Shown here: positions 16,857-26,027 of the stretch, one piece after another
Numbering within the stretch: the first letter of the stretch is position 1
How the letters are laid out: each line of letters starts with the position of its first letter
From: Candidatus Gastranaerophilales bacterium
GTDB taxonomy: Bacteria; Cyanobacteriota; Vampirovibrionia; Gastranaerophilales; Gastranaerophilaceae
Direction of reading: 5' to 3'
Assembly (NCBI GenBank): GCA_944324165.1
Contig: CALUVG010000012.1
Span: 1 to 63,776 of the forward strand
DNA length: 63,776 nucleotides
The notes under the pieces: generated by a model
Databases searched by the model: none
What the model was told of the DNA's origin: nothing
Seen by the model: only the letters and a program-made list of their open reading frames with translations
Program-made: the position numbers and the translations under genes

Positions 16857-19066
16857 TGAGTGTAGATCCGTTATTTCAAGATATAAAACAAAAGTTAATA
16901 GAACAAAATCGTGAGGACAGCGAAATTGATTTAATAGAAAAATCATTTTTATTTGCCAAAAGACTTCACGAGGGACAATATAGAATTTCAGAAGAACCAT
17001 ATATCATTCACCCTGTAGAAGTCGCAAAAATTCTTCTGGATTTAAAAGTCGATTCACATACACTTATGGCGGCTTTTTTGCATGATATTCTTGAAGATAC
17101 TGACACAAAGCCGGAAGAAATAGAAGAACAATTTGGTAAAGATGTCCTGACGCTTGTTCAGGGAGTTACTAAACTCGGTAAATTACAGTTCAAGTCTAAA
17201 GAAGAACGTCAGGCTGAAAATTTTCGCAGACTTTTTATTGCTATGGCAAGCGATATAAGAATTGTATTTTTAAAACTTGCCGACCGTTTGCATAACATGC
17301 GCACGCTTAACTTTATGGCTGTAAATAAACAGCAAAAAATTGCCAAAGAAACGCTGGATATTTTCGCCCCGCTTGCCAATCGCTTAGGGATAGGTAAAGT
17401 TAAAGCCGAACTTGAAGATTTATCTTTGAGGTATCTTGAACCTGACAAATATTTTGAAATAGCACAATTAGTATCCCAAACAAAAGCTGAACGCGAAGAA
17501 ACAGTAAAACTTTTGATAGATAAAATTTCACAGGACGTAAAAAAAAGCGGAATAAATGCACAGATTACCGGACGTGCAAAACATTATTATTCTATTTACA
17601 GCAAAATGAAACGTTTAAATATTGCGTTTCATGATCTTTATGACATTACTGCCGTACGTGTAATTGTAGATACAGAGAAAGAATGTTATGAAGTATTAGG
17701 GTTAATTCACTCACAATTCAAGCCTATTCCGGGAAGATTTAAAGATTACATAGCAATGCCGAAAGGCAACATGTATCAATCTTTGCATACCTCAGTAATC
17801 GGACCGCGCTCCAAACCTCTTGAAGTTCAAATCAGAACGTGGAAAATGCATGAAGTTGCAGAATACGGGGTTGCGGCACACTGGCGTTACAAAGAAAAAG
17901 GCTCTCAAAAAGCAGATAATCCTGCAGATATGCAGTTCTCCTGGATGCGAAAACTTGTCGAATACGACAAAGATATGAAAAGCGCAGAAGACTACGTAAA
18001 TTCCGTAAAACTTGATATTTTTTCTAATCAGGTATTTGCATTCACACCAAACGGTGATGTGCTTGATCTGCCTGCTAATGCAACACCTGTAGATTTTGCA
18101 TACCGTATCCACTCTGATGTCGGACACAGAACTGTTGGTGCGCTTATCAACGGACGTATTGCGCAGCTTGATACAAAGTTAAAAAACGGTGATATAGTTG
18201 AAATTTTAACATCTAAAACTCCTGCCCCGCGTTTAGACTGGCTTAATTTTGTTGTTACAAAACAGGCATCATCCAAAATCAAACAGTGGTTTAAAAAGAA
18301 TAATCGAGAAGACCATATTGAAGTCGGTCGCGCAAACCTTGAACATGAACTGACTAAATCCGTATTTGATGAATACACTAAACAGGGTGAGTTTGAAAAA
18401 GTAGCCAAACAGATGAATTATTCATCAGCAGAAGATCTTTTTGCCGCACTCGGATATGGCGAAACAACCGTAAACAAAGTTATAAATAAACTTAAAAAGC
18501 CGCAGCCGCAAAAAACTTTGGAAACCAGCGGATTTTATTCTTCAAATAAAAAGAAATCAGAAAAAGATATTATCGGGCTGGAAGGACTGATGTATTCTTT
18601 TGCAAAATGCTGTTCTCCTATCCCCGGTGAACCAATAGTAGGGGTTGTAACCCGCTCAAAAGGTGTATCTGTTCACAGGGTTGACTGCAAAACGCTTGAA
18701 AATGTGGAACCGGAACGCTTAATGGATATTCACTGGGCCGGCAACAATACAAATAAAATTTATTCAACAACTATACGTGTAGAAACCGCTGAAAAAATGG
18801 GACTTTTGAAAGATATTGTCGCTGCCGTCTCTGATAATAATACAAATATTAACTATGCAAACGTTAAATCAAAAAGCGGTAAAATCGGTATAATTGAACT
18901 CGGAATTGAACTGGATAACATTGAAACCCTAAAACGTGTAATATATGCAATACAGGCAATACCTGATGTTTACAGTGTAAAACGTATCCAGACATCTTAT
19001 ACCCCGTCACATAACAAAAAAACACAAAATAACAAAAATAAAAATAACACCAAAAAACGAAAATAA
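16856..19066 (+). CDS. rsh: Bifunctional (p)ppGpp synthetase/hydrolase, RelA/SpoT homologue
   Basis: 736 residues controlling the stringent response. Order: HD hydrolase with intact AAFLHDILEDT (about 75-85); synthetase domain (about 230-350) with GRFKDYIAMPKGNMYQSLHT, where RxKD is the form seen in bifunctional enzymes; TGS domain (about 385-445, VFAFTPNGDVLDLPANATPV); a zinc-finger-like region with CCSPIPGEPIVGVV; and a C-terminal ACT domain (about 640-715). Both catalytic centres look intact. The basic tail is low complexity. Probably the only long RSH of the cell, as in cyanobacteria. Confidence 0.95.
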   Translation: MSVDPLFQDIKQKLIEQNREDSEIDLIEKSFLFAKRLHEGQYRISEEPYIIHPVEVAKILLDLKVDSHTLMAAFLHDILEDTDTKPEEIEEQFGKDVLTLVQGVTKLGKLQFKSKEERQAENFRRLFIAMASDIRIVFLKLADRLHNMRTLNFMAVNKQQKIAKETLDIFAPLANRLGIGKVKAELEDLSLRYLEPDKYFEIAQLVSQTKAEREETVKLLIDKISQDVKKSGINAQITGRAKHYYSIYSKMKRLNIAFHDLYDITAVRVIVDTEKECYEVLGLIHSQFKPIPGRFKDYIAMPKGNMYQSLHTSVIGPRSKPLEVQIRTWKMHEVAEYGVAAHWRYKEKGSQKADNPADMQFSWMRKLVEYDKDMKSAEDYVNSVKLDIFSNQVFAFTPNGDVLDLPANATPVDFAYRIHSDVGHRTVGALINGRIAQLDTKLKNGDIVEILTSKTPAPRLDWLNFVVTKQASSKIKQWFKKNNREDHIEVGRANLEHELTKSVFDEYTKQGEFEKVAKQMNYSSAEDLFAALGYGETTVNKVINKLKKPQPQKTLETSGFYSSNKKKSEKDIIGLEGLMYSFAKCCSPIPGEPIVGVVTRSKGVSVHRVDCKTLENVEPERLMDIHWAGNNTNKIYSTTIRVETAEKMGLLKDIVAAVSDNNTNINYANVKSKSGKIGIIELGIELDNIETLKRVIYAIQAIPDVYSVKRIQTSYTPSHNKKTQNNKNKNNTKKRK

Positions 19067-19134
19067 ATTTTATTTAAACATCTTGCACTTTTGAATTAAT
19101 CCTTTGGAATGATGATTTTTTTCTAAAAATAGTG

Positions 19135-19140
19135 TATAAT
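19135..19140 (+). promoter_or_regulatory. -10 element before the MBL hydrolase gene
   Basis: TATAAT preceded by GTG, 44 nt before the ATG at 19184; no clear -35 was assigned. Confidence 0.45.
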
Positions 19141-19183
19141 ATACGTGGATAAATTATAGGAATAGAGGAAACGGAGTAATATT

Positions 19184-19960
19184 ATGCAACTAACAGTATT
19201 AGTTGATAATAATTCAAATGTAGCACATTTTTTGTGTGCTGAACCTGCTTTATCCTTTTGTATTGAAGACGGTTACAGAAAAATATTATTCGATTGCGGA
19301 TACAGCGATGCCTTTATAAAAAATGCATATCAACTTGGAATTGATTTAAGCGATGTAACTGATATAGTCCTTTCACATGGACATATTGACCACACCGGAG
19401 GACTTGGCAGATTACAAAGTCTTTATCTAAAAATATCTCGCGTTGGCTTTCCAATCTGCGTAAAAAGAATTACAGCACATCCAAATATAATGCATCAACT
19501 GGAAGATGATTCACTTGCAAACAAAAGTTTGCCACAATTATGCGATTTATTTGAAACATCTTTTACTGCACACCCTAGATATTTGACTGACAATATACTA
19601 TTTCTCGGTGAAATTCCGGTTACAGACAAAACAAGATACCGCCATAGAGATGACTCTTCACTTGTCTATACAAGTGAATCCGGTCTTGTTATTATTTCAG
19701 GATGCTCTCATTCAGGATTAATCAATATTGCCGAATATGCTAAAAAAGTTGCAAATGATAATAGAATTAGAGCAATTATAGGCGGTATATATATCGGTAA
19801 CAACCACGAAAATGATATAAAAGAAATAGGAGAGTATTTACGCAACGAAAATGTAGAGTGTATCTACCCTTGTCATTGCTGTGATCTCGATACAAAATTA
19901 CTCCTATCCCGATATGTTCCTGTTAAAGATGTCTATTCAGGTCTGGCTATAACTTTTTAA
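19184..19960 (+). CDS. Metallo-beta-lactamase-fold hydrolase, DHPPP-synthase-like
   Basis: 258 residues. The metal motif SHGHIDHTGG lies at about 65-74; a later SGCSHSGLINI and a C-terminal YPCHCCD histidine complete a binuclear metal site. The pattern fits the MBL subfamily annotated as 7,8-dihydropterin-6-methyl-4-aminobenzene-5'-phosphate synthase-like, whose bacterial members have no settled role. Monocistronic, with its own -10 element and a GGAG upstream. Confidence 0.82.
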   Translation: MQLTVLVDNNSNVAHFLCAEPALSFCIEDGYRKILFDCGYSDAFIKNAYQLGIDLSDVTDIVLSHGHIDHTGGLGRLQSLYLKISRVGFPICVKRITAHPNIMHQLEDDSLANKSLPQLCDLFETSFTAHPRYLTDNILFLGEIPVTDKTRYRHRDDSSLVYTSESGLVIISGCSHSGLINIAEYAKKVANDNRIRAIIGGIYIGNNHENDIKEIGEYLRNENVECIYPCHCCDLDTKLLLSRYVPVKDVYSGLAITF

Positions 19961-19977
19961 ATTTGTTTACAATTGTA

Positions 19978-20005
19978 TTGCAAATCTCTTTTTACATTGT
20001 ATAAT
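19978..20005 (+). promoter_or_regulatory. Promoter of rpmI-rplT
   Basis: TTGCAA (19978-19983), a 16-nt spacer and TATAAT (20000-20005) preceded by TG. A leader of about 65 nt follows. Confidence 0.7.
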
Positions 20006-20021
20006 ATTTTTGCAGTCTTAT

Positions 20022-20042
20022 GGCTTTGGTATGCCAAAGGCT
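20022..20042 (+). promoter_or_regulatory. Leader hairpin before rpmI
   Basis: CTTTGG (20024-20029) pairs with CCAAAG (20034-20039) around a TATG loop in the 5' leader of rpmI-rplT. The L20 protein represses its own operon through leader RNA in several bacteria, so this hairpin is a candidate site; no match to a known leader family was established. Confidence 0.4.
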
Positions 20043-20075
20043 TGATTATTAGTTTTTAATAAAAAGGAGAACAAA

Positions 20076-20285
20076 ATGCCAAAAATGAAAACTCACAAAT
20101 CTGCTGCAAAACGCTATAAAGTTACTGCAACAGGTAAAATTACAAGAAGACAGGCAGGTATCGGCCACTTGCTCCAACATAAATCTTCTTCTAGAAAACG
20201 CCGTATTTTCAAAACTGTATCAATTTCACCTTCACATGTAAAATTGATATCTAAAGAGTTACCGTACAAGAAGTATTCTAGATAG
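20076..20285 (+). CDS. rpmI: 50S ribosomal protein L35
   Basis: 69 residues, basic, starting [20 protein letters not shown], the L35 signature. Strong AAGGAG Shine-Dalgarno. rplT follows 8 nt later. infC, which usually precedes them, is not here. Confidence 0.97.
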   Translation: MPKMKTHKSAAKRYKVTATGKITRRQAGIGHLLQHKSSSRKRRIFKTVSISPSHVKLISKELPYKKYSR

Positions 20286-20293
20286 GAGGAACA

Positions 20294-20638
20294 ATGAGAG
20301 TAAAACGTGGTAATGTAAGTCGTAACAGACATAAAAAAATATTAAAACTTGCTAAAAGTTTCATTGGTGCAAGAAGCAGAATATTCAAAGTTGCTAACAT
20401 CGCTGTTATGAAAGCTTTGAAATATGCTTACAGAGACAGAAGAACTACTAAACGCAATATGCGTCGTTTATGGATTGTCAGAATTAATGCTGCTGTTAGA
20501 GAACGCGGTATGAGCTATTCAAGATTTGTTAACGCTTGCAAAAAAGCTAACATTATCGTTAATAGAAAAATGCTTGCGGATATGGCTGTCAGAGATCCTG
20601 AAGCTTTCCAAACTGTTTTTGATGCTGCTACTAAATAA
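20294..20638 (+). CDS. rplT: 50S ribosomal protein L20
   Basis: 114 residues with the L20 signature: [20 protein letters not shown], then [20 protein letters not shown] and [21 protein letters not shown]20 binds 23S rRNA early in 50S assembly. AGGAGG lies upstream. A strong terminator follows. Confidence 0.97.
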   Translation: MRVKRGNVSRNRHKKILKLAKSFIGARSRIFKVANIAVMKALKYAYRDRRTTKRNMRRLWIVRINAAVRERGMSYSRFVNACKKANIIVNRKMLADMAVRDPEAFQTVFDAATK

Positions 20639-20663
20639 GCACTATATAAAACAAGTCATTTAT

Positions 20664-20704
20664 AAGGCGAAAGTCCTGAATATTCAGGACTTTCGCCTTA
20701 TTTT
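20664..20704 (+). terminator. Terminator of rpmI-rplT
   Basis: A perfect 17-bp stem, starting AAGGCGAAAGTCCTGAA (20664-20680), complement 20683-20699, with a tiny loop and then TTATTTT. Its right end touches the stop codon of the minus-strand HTH pseudogene. Confidence 0.9.
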
Positions 20705-20936
20705 ATAATTCTATATCTTTAAAAAATTTATTCAAATCAAGATTCAAAACTTTCGCTATTTTTAAGAACTGGTAAATCGTGACACTTTTTATACCCCGCT
20801 CAATGTATCCGATGAATGGTGTGCTGCAATCGACCAATTCAGCAAGTTTTTCTTGCGTAAGTTTATTCCTAACCCGCTCAATTTTTAAGTTTAGCCCAAA
20901 TTCTTCTAAAAATTTTTATAGCTGAATACGACTCAT
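20703..20936 (-). pseudogene. XRE-family regulator interrupted by an in-frame stop
   Basis: Read on the minus strand from ATG 20936, the frame gives MSRIQL, a TAA stop at 20918-20916, then KFLEEFGLNLKIERVRNKLT and a full Cro/C1-type HTH (QEKLAELVDCSTPFIGYIER) to a stop at 20705. No ATG, GTG or TTG lies between the stop and the HTH. One substitution would restore 77 residues. Either a recently inactivated regulator or a sequencing error. Confidence 0.65.
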
Positions 20937-21038
20937 TTGTTACAAAACATTAAATGGATTTGTGCGGCAGGCAATTTTTTCCCTCCAAATAACTTTATAT
21001 AAATAGGTTAGTTATTTTTCAATGTGGAGTGAATAGTT

Positions 21039-21389
21039 ATGAGTTCTATCGACAGTGGTATGTTTAATCCTGCTATGTATCAAGATATTGGAATGATGTC
21101 TTCAGGAATGTACAGTCCGTATATGTATCCCGGTATGTTTCCGATGTATGGAACAATCGCTCCTGTCAAAATGCATCAGGAACCTATGACTGATAAATAC
21201 GAAACTATTGCTAAAAAAGATAAAGAAACGAAAAGTACGTTCAAATCCGTAGCAAAAGCCCTATTTTGGATGGCTTTAGGCGGTTTCATTCCTCCTGCAA
21301 GAAAATATATAAAGAATAGCGGTGGATTACGTAACGTCTTAACTCAAGCTTTTAGCTCATTAGGCAAACTGTTTAAGAAAACTCCGTAA
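21039..21389 (+). CDS. Hypothetical protein with Met/Tyr/Pro-rich N-terminus
   Basis: 116 residues, not recognised. Residues 1-50 are rich in Met, Tyr, Pro and Gly (GMFNPAMYQDIGMMSSGMYS). Residues 60-75 are lysine-rich, and 75-90 form a short hydrophobic segment (SVAKALFWMALGGFIPPARK) with a basic C-terminus. It could sit at the membrane. GGAG lies about 9 nt upstream of the ATG. Its own terminator follows, so it is probably a single-gene unit. Function unknown. Confidence 0.65.
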   Translation: MSSIDSGMFNPAMYQDIGMMSSGMYSPYMYPGMFPMYGTIAPVKMHQEPMTDKYETIAKKDKETKSTFKSVAKALFWMALGGFIPPARKYIKNSGGLRNVLTQAFSSLGKLFKKTP

Positions 21390-21416
21390 AATATACACCC
21401 CCAAATAATAAATTGT

Positions 21417-21447
21417 AATGCGGATGTTTTACATATCCGCATTTTTG
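21417..21447 (+). terminator. Terminator after the Met-rich gene
   Basis: A 9-bp stem, AATGCGGAT (21417-21425) with ATCCGCATT (21435-21443), followed by a run of T. Confidence 0.8.
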
Positions 21448-21476
21448 TGCTATGATTTTCAAAAAGGGGGGCTTAT

Positions 21477-21977
21477 ATGGCTAAAGATTGTAGTTTTGAT
21501 ATTGTTTCTGAATTTGACAGGCAAGAACTTGTCAATGCTGTTGATCAGGTAAAAAGGGATGTTTCTTCAAGATTTGATTTGAAAGATTCTAATTCCAGCA
21601 TTGAACTAGAGGCTGATAAAGCCATCACAATTACAACAAGTGATGATATGAAATTGAGAAATATTTATGATATTTTGCAATCAAAACTTGTAAAACGCAA
21701 CATAAGTATAAAAGTTCTTGATCCACAGCCTGTAGAAAATGCGCTTGGCGGCAATGTGAGACAGGTTTATAACTTGAAAAAAGGACTTACGCAGGAACTT
21801 GCGAAAAAAATAGTTGCTGATATAAAAGAGATGAAGAAAAAAGTTCAGGCATCTATTCAAGGTGATCAAGTCAGAGTTTCTGGCAAAGACAAGGACGAAT
21901 TGCAAAGTGTTATTCAAGCACTTAGAAAAAATGAAGATAAATATGATTACCCGCTGCAATTCACTAACTATAGATAA
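21477..21977 (+). CDS. yajQ: YajQ-family nucleotide-binding protein
   Basis: 166 residues matching the YajQ family from end to end: CSFDIVSEFDRQELVNAVDQ, VSSRFDLKDS, and the closing QVRVSGKDKDELQSVIQALR. Family members bind cyclic-di-GMP or other nucleotides; the cellular role here is unknown. A GGGGGG-type Shine-Dalgarno lies upstream. Confidence 0.95.
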   Translation: MAKDCSFDIVSEFDRQELVNAVDQVKRDVSSRFDLKDSNSSIELEADKAITITTSDDMKLRNIYDILQSKLVKRNISIKVLDPQPVENALGGNVRQVYNLKKGLTQELAKKIVADIKEMKKKVQASIQGDQVRVSGKDKDELQSVIQALRKNEDKYDYPLQFTNYR

Positions 21978-22008
21978 TTTTCAACGATAACCAAAATACA
22001 CAGAGAGC

Positions 22009-22037
22009 GAAAACACCTGAATGCGGCAGGTGTTTTC
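22009..22037 (+). terminator. Terminator of yajQ
   Basis: An 11-bp stem, GAAAACACCTG (22009-22019) with its complement (22027-22037), and a 7-nt loop. Confidence 0.75.
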
Positions 22038-22041
22038 TGAT

Positions 22042-22078
22042 AAAAATGCGACCCCCTTTCCCTATGGTCCGCATTTTT
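22042..22078. terminator. Second hairpin downstream of yajQ
   Basis: AAAAATGCG (22042-22050) pairs with CGCATTTTT (22070-22078) around a pyrimidine-rich loop. It is T-rich on both strands and probably a backup terminator. Confidence 0.65.
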
Positions 22079-22247
22079 ACTTCTGTTATTAATTCACAAC
22101 ATTAATATATTAAAAATAAATAAAGCTGTTAATTATATTATATCGTATGTTACTTTAATTGTCAAGGTTTATATAAATCTGTTGTTTATTAAAAAATCAG
22201 CTGGTTAAGTAAATAATAAAATTGGATAGTTTATAAAGGACTTTATA

Positions 22248-22574
22248 ATGTCTGATTTTAAAAAATTGTTAGGCAAACGCATTAAACAGATTCGAAAATC
22301 AAAAAATTTGACACAGGAAAAACTTGCCGAGTTAATAAATATAGAAATTCCCAGCCTGAGTTATATTGAAACGGGAAAATTTGCGCCATCAATAGAAACG
22401 CTGCAAAAATTGTCAGAAGTTCTGGAAGTTGCCCCATGGGAATTTTATTACTTTGAACAGATAACGCAAGAAGAAATGTTAAAAGATATTAATAACGCAC
22501 TGAAAAATAATAAACAACTTACGGAAATCGTTTATTATTTTTGCAAATCAGTAAATTATAAACTTACTGATTAA
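22248..22574 (+). CDS. XRE-family transcriptional regulator
   Basis: 108 residues: HTH at about 7-62 ([20 protein letters not shown]), then a tail with a [15 protein letters not shown] segment in place of the LFDFE seen in sister proteins. AAAGGA about 8 nt upstream supports the ATG. Its 3' end overlaps the convergent panD by 11 nt. Target unknown. Confidence 0.82.
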   Translation: MSDFKKLLGKRIKQIRKSKNLTQEKLAELINIEIPSLSYIETGKFAPSIETLQKLSEVLEVAPWEFYYFEQITQEEMLKDINNALKNNKQLTEIVYYFCKSVNYKLTD

Positions 22575-22917
22575 TAATTTTGTTATTATCATCAACAATA
22601 ACAATAGTTGGTTTATGATTTTTAATTTCTTCAGGGGTAAACTGAGCATAAGTTACGATGATTACTTTGTCACCAGGCTGAACCTTTCTTGCTGCAGCCC
22701 CATTAAGACAAATTTCTCCTGAACCGGCTTTTCCTTTGATTATATAAGTTTGAAATCTTTCACCATTATTTACATCAAGAATTTCAACTTTTTGCCATTC
22801 CTGCATATTTGCGGCAGCAAGCAAATCTTCGTCAATAGTAATTGAGCCGACATAGTTCAAATTAGCATCCGTAACTGTTGCTCTATGTATTTTGGAGTTT
22901 AAAAATTCTAATAACAT
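22564..22917 (-). CDS. panD: Aspartate 1-decarboxylase
   Basis: Makes beta-alanine from aspartate for pantothenate and CoA. 117 residues from ATG 22917, which gives the normal family N-terminus ([20 protein letters not shown]); a longer frame to 22953 is open but has no support. Self-cleavage would occur at G24-S25 (NYVGSITID), producing the pyruvoyl cofactor. K9, needed in catalysis, and the [16 protein letters not shown] segment are present. No other pan gene is nearby. Confidence 0.95.
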   Translation of the reverse strand: MLLEFLNSKIHRATVTDANLNYVGSITIDEDLLAAANMQEWQKVEILDVNNGERFQTYIIKGKAGSGEICLNGAAARKVQPGDKVIIVTYAQFTPEEIKNHKPTIVIVDDNNKIINQ

Positions 22918-23057
22918 AATAATTATCCTCAACCAGAATACTATAACAAACAAAAAAAAAATAAAAGATATTTTAACTAAGATGTATATTGTAGTTTACA
23001 CAAAGATAAACACAACTGCTCTTGATTTTGTTATCTTTTTGACATAAGTTTATAGAT

Positions 23058-24242
23058 ATGTATAGTTATGCTGATGCAAAAAAATTGTTGACTTCTCAAG
23101 GAAAATTCTATATTAATCTTGGATTAGACAGAATTTCTGCCATATTAGAATTGCTGGGAAATCCGCAGGATGAATTAAAGTTTATTCATGTTGCAGGCAC
23201 AAATGGCAAAGGCTCAGTGTGTGCAATTATTGAAAACATATTGCGCAAATCCGGCAGAAAAACAGGGCTTTACACAAGTCCGCATATCTTTGAATATACA
23301 GAAAGAATTAAAATTTCAGGGCAAGATATTCCTCAAGAAAAATTTGCGGAACTTGTTTTTGAAATATGTTCACTCGCAGATAAACATAATATTCACCTGA
23401 CAGAATTTGAAATATTAACAGCAATGGCATTCAAATATTTTGCAGAACAAAACTGTGATGTTGTAGTACTGGAAACAGGTCTGGGCGGAAGATTTGATGC
23501 TACAAATGTTATAAAAAGCAACCTGTGTTCTATTATTACACATATAGACCTTGATCATACCGAAAGACTTGGCAATACAAAAGATAAAATCGCGTTTGAA
23601 AAAGCAGGTATTATAAAAGCAGGCTGCCCTGTATTCACCTCAGAAGGGTATGAAGCTATTCGGGATGCAGCAGATGAAAAAGACTCTCTTCTTGTTATGG
23701 TGGCACCATTTGAAGATACATCAGAACTTTCTTTAAAAGGGACATGCCAGCAGGAAAATCTTTCGCTTGCACTGGCTGCTGTTCGATATCTTTTCCCCGA
23801 TATTACGCAAGACATAATTATTGAAGGTTTGAGAAGTGTTAAACATCCTTGCCGCTTTCAGGTATTTGAAGATAAAAAATTAATTATTGACGCCTGTCAC
23901 AATCCTAATGGCGCACTTGCGCTGCGTGACAGTCTTGAACTGTATTATCCAAATACCAAACGTCGTTTTGTATTCGGCTGTCTTAAAAACAAAGATTACC
24001 CAAAAATGATGCAAGTTCTATTTACTCAGGGCGATGAAATTTATTTTTACCATTTTAACAATAAAAATTCCTGCTCTATTGAAGATTTACAGAAGGTCTG
24101 TGAATTGCCGTCAAAAAAATTCACCTCATTAGAAGATTTATTCAAAAATAATCCGCAAAATGATGTCTGGACTATCATCTGCGGATCATTTTATATGTTA
24201 AACGAGATTATACCTGAAAATCTTCTGTCATCTCAGCCATAA
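23058..24242 (+). CDS. folC: Folylpolyglutamate/dihydrofolate synthase
   Basis: 394 residues of the Mur-ligase superfamily, adding glutamate to folates. ATP loop GTNGKGSV at about 49-56, then LYTSPHIFEYTERIKISG, the TEFEILTAMAF segment and the C-terminal IIDACHNPNGALALRDSL (HNP motif). The 3' end overlaps the convergent glycosyltransferase gene by 35 nt. No Shine-Dalgarno before the ATG. Confidence 0.94.
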   Translation: MYSYADAKKLLTSQGKFYINLGLDRISAILELLGNPQDELKFIHVAGTNGKGSVCAIIENILRKSGRKTGLYTSPHIFEYTERIKISGQDIPQEKFAELVFEICSLADKHNIHLTEFEILTAMAFKYFAEQNCDVVVLETGLGGRFDATNVIKSNLCSIITHIDLDHTERLGNTKDKIAFEKAGIIKAGCPVFTSEGYEAIRDAADEKDSLLVMVAPFEDTSELSLKGTCQQENLSLALAAVRYLFPDITQDIIIEGLRSVKHPCRFQVFEDKKLIIDACHNPNGALALRDSLELYYPNTKRRFVFGCLKNKDYPKMMQVLFTQGDEIYFYHFNNKNSCSIEDLQKVCELPSKKFTSLEDLFKNNPQNDVWTIICGSFYMLNEIIPENLLSSQP

Positions 24243-25770
24243 AGCTTTCGACTTTTCCCGGTTTAAATTCAGAACAGGTATTCCATATTAAAGTTTCTTT
24301 TGTTTCGTTCAAAGCCGGACTTGGGAAGTCACAATTACATATACCTTTTAGCATATTTCTTGAGCCATCCGGACATGATTTAAAATGTTCACAGCAGCTG
24401 CAAATTTTGATTACAAAATTATACTCATTGAGTTTTAATTTCAGTTCCTGCAGTGCATCTATCATTCTTAAATGACTTCTTGTCACATATTTTTTCTTCT
24501 TATAGATGAATTTAATCTTTGCAAGTCCGCTTTCAGAAATAAATTCTAAACGGCAAGGGATATGAGTCTGATTTTTACCTGCAAGCACCATTACATCAAT
24601 TGCGAGTTTTTCCACACCTGCAGGTAATTCTTCGCGTTTAGCAATTTTATTTCTTATTGCTCTTATTGGCGGGAAGTGTTTTATTATATGACAGATTGAA
24701 TAAATCGGATAAAGACACAATCTAACCGTTTCCATAAATGTCAGTTTTGCATTAATTAAACTTATACCAAATGCAACCATTAATATTATAAAAGTAAATA
24801 ATACAATTTTAAAATCTACAAAGAAATAATACTGATAAGAATGTTTCAACACCCAGGCATATATAAATAAAATAAGCCAGAAATTAGGGTAAAGCAGAGA
24901 AAAAGTATGTTCTGCAAACACGAAATTTTTTGGTCTTATCTGTCTGAAACAGTTTTTAAATAAGTCCATTCTTATGGAGAGACGCGGCTGTTTAAATTCA
25001 TAATTAAGAGTATCTACATAAGTTTGAATATTAGGGTTATAAGTACAAGGAAATCCGATTTTAGACAACAACAAACTATATTTGAGTTCAGTATTAATAT
25101 CTTTAAAATCGACTTCACCAATTCTATCAACAATATCTTTTCTTATGATAAAAACACCGGAATCTGCACGTGCGGCAAGTCCGAATAAAGATCTTGCCTG
25201 ACGCAAAAAATTCATATGATATTTTTGATAAGCAGCTTTAATTTTATCTACAGGTCCTAAATTTTCTGTAAGCATTAGTGTCTCTCCGCTCAAAACACTG
25301 CTTTTTTCCAAAGCGGAATTAACTGTTGATAAAAAGTCTGCCGGTATACTTCTGTCAGCATCAATAAATACATAAGAATCAATACTCTGATCGGTTGTTA
25401 ATCTTTCAATAAGCATGGAAACAGCTTGATCTTTTCCGATTGTGCCGACGTTTTGAATGTTAATTACCTTAATAAAAGGTTCGCGTTCAAAAAGTTCTTC
25501 TGAGCCGTCACAGCAGTTATCCAGCAGGACAAACACTTTAAAGTTATCAATCGGATAATCCTGCAGTTTCAACTGATTAATCAACTGTGCTAGTGTAGAT
25601 TTGTTGTTATGTGCATAAATTACAACCGCCAGATTTTCTTTTTCACCGTAATTTTGATACCTTTTTTCAATCCTGAACGGTTTATCATTAAGGTTGCGCA
25701 ATGCCAGCACAAGAAAATATATTGTGTAAAGTGCAACATAAACATATAAAATATCTAAAACAATTTCCAT
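24208..25770 (-). CDS. Membrane glycosyltransferase family 2 with Cys-rich C-terminus
   Basis: 520 residues. An N-terminal membrane helix (1-22) is followed by a GT-A domain (about 45-260) with NLAVVIYAHNNKSTLAQLIN, DNCCDGSEE and the metal-binding-like DADRSIPADF. Two or three membrane helices lie at about 295-345. The C-terminal soluble part carries a cysteine cluster (ICSCCEHFKSCPDGSRNM, then GICNCDFPSP), spaced like a metal or redox site. AAAGGG before ATG 25770 sets the start; an upstream TTG at 25785 is less likely. Probably transfers sugars to a cell-surface glycan; acceptor unknown. Confidence 0.8.
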   Translation of the reverse strand: MEIVLDILYVYVALYTIYFLVLALRNLNDKPFRIEKRYQNYGEKENLAVVIYAHNNKSTLAQLINQLKLQDYPIDNFKVFVLLDNCCDGSEELFEREPFIKVINIQNVGTIGKDQAVSMLIERLTTDQSIDSYVFIDADRSIPADFLSTVNSALEKSSVLSGETLMLTENLGPVDKIKAAYQKYHMNFLRQARSLFGLAARADSGVFIIRKDIVDRIGEVDFKDINTELKYSLLLSKIGFPCTYNPNIQTYVDTLNYEFKQPRLSIRMDLFKNCFRQIRPKNFVFAEHTFSLLYPNFWLILFIYAWVLKHSYQYYFFVDFKIVLFTFIILMVAFGISLINAKLTFMETVRLCLYPIYSICHIIKHFPPIRAIRNKIAKREELPAGVEKLAIDVMVLAGKNQTHIPCRLEFISESGLAKIKFIYKKKKYVTRSHLRMIDALQELKLKLNEYNFVIKICSCCEHFKSCPDGSRNMLKGICNCDFPSPALNETKETLIWNTCSEFKPGKVESFMAEMTEDFQV

Positions 25771-25849
25771 ACTTATCCCTTTCAATATTTTAATTCTAGA
25801 TAAAATCAGAAAAAATATCTATTACATGTTAATAATTGTGTAGAAAGGA

Positions 25850-25948
25850 TTAATCAAACATAAGAAGTGTATGGATATTTATTTCCAGAGCATTAGCAAT
25901 TCTGTTCAAAGTTTTAATTGTAATATTTTGACAGGGGTCAAACTCAAT
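25850..25948 (-). pseudogene. C-terminal remnant of an XRE regulator
   Basis: A minus-strand frame of 32 codons, preceded directly by stop codons, ends QNITIKTLNRIANALEINIH-TLLMFD. That matches the helix 4-5 end of a Cro/C1 HTH (TL.RIA.AL...H.L). The first half of the gene is missing. A decayed relative of the other XRE genes here. Confidence 0.6.
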
Positions 25949-25982
25949 TTATCATAAATGCCCAAATAAATGAATATAAAAA

Positions 25983-26012
25983 AAGTCGGCGCGAGGAATT
26001 CCGCGCCGACTT
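25983..26012. terminator. Terminator of the DUF561 gene
   Basis: An 11-bp GC-rich stem, AAGTCGGCGCG (25983-25993) with its complement (26002-26012), and T-rich flanks on the minus strand. Confidence 0.85.
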
Positions 26013-26027
26013 AATATATTATACGGA

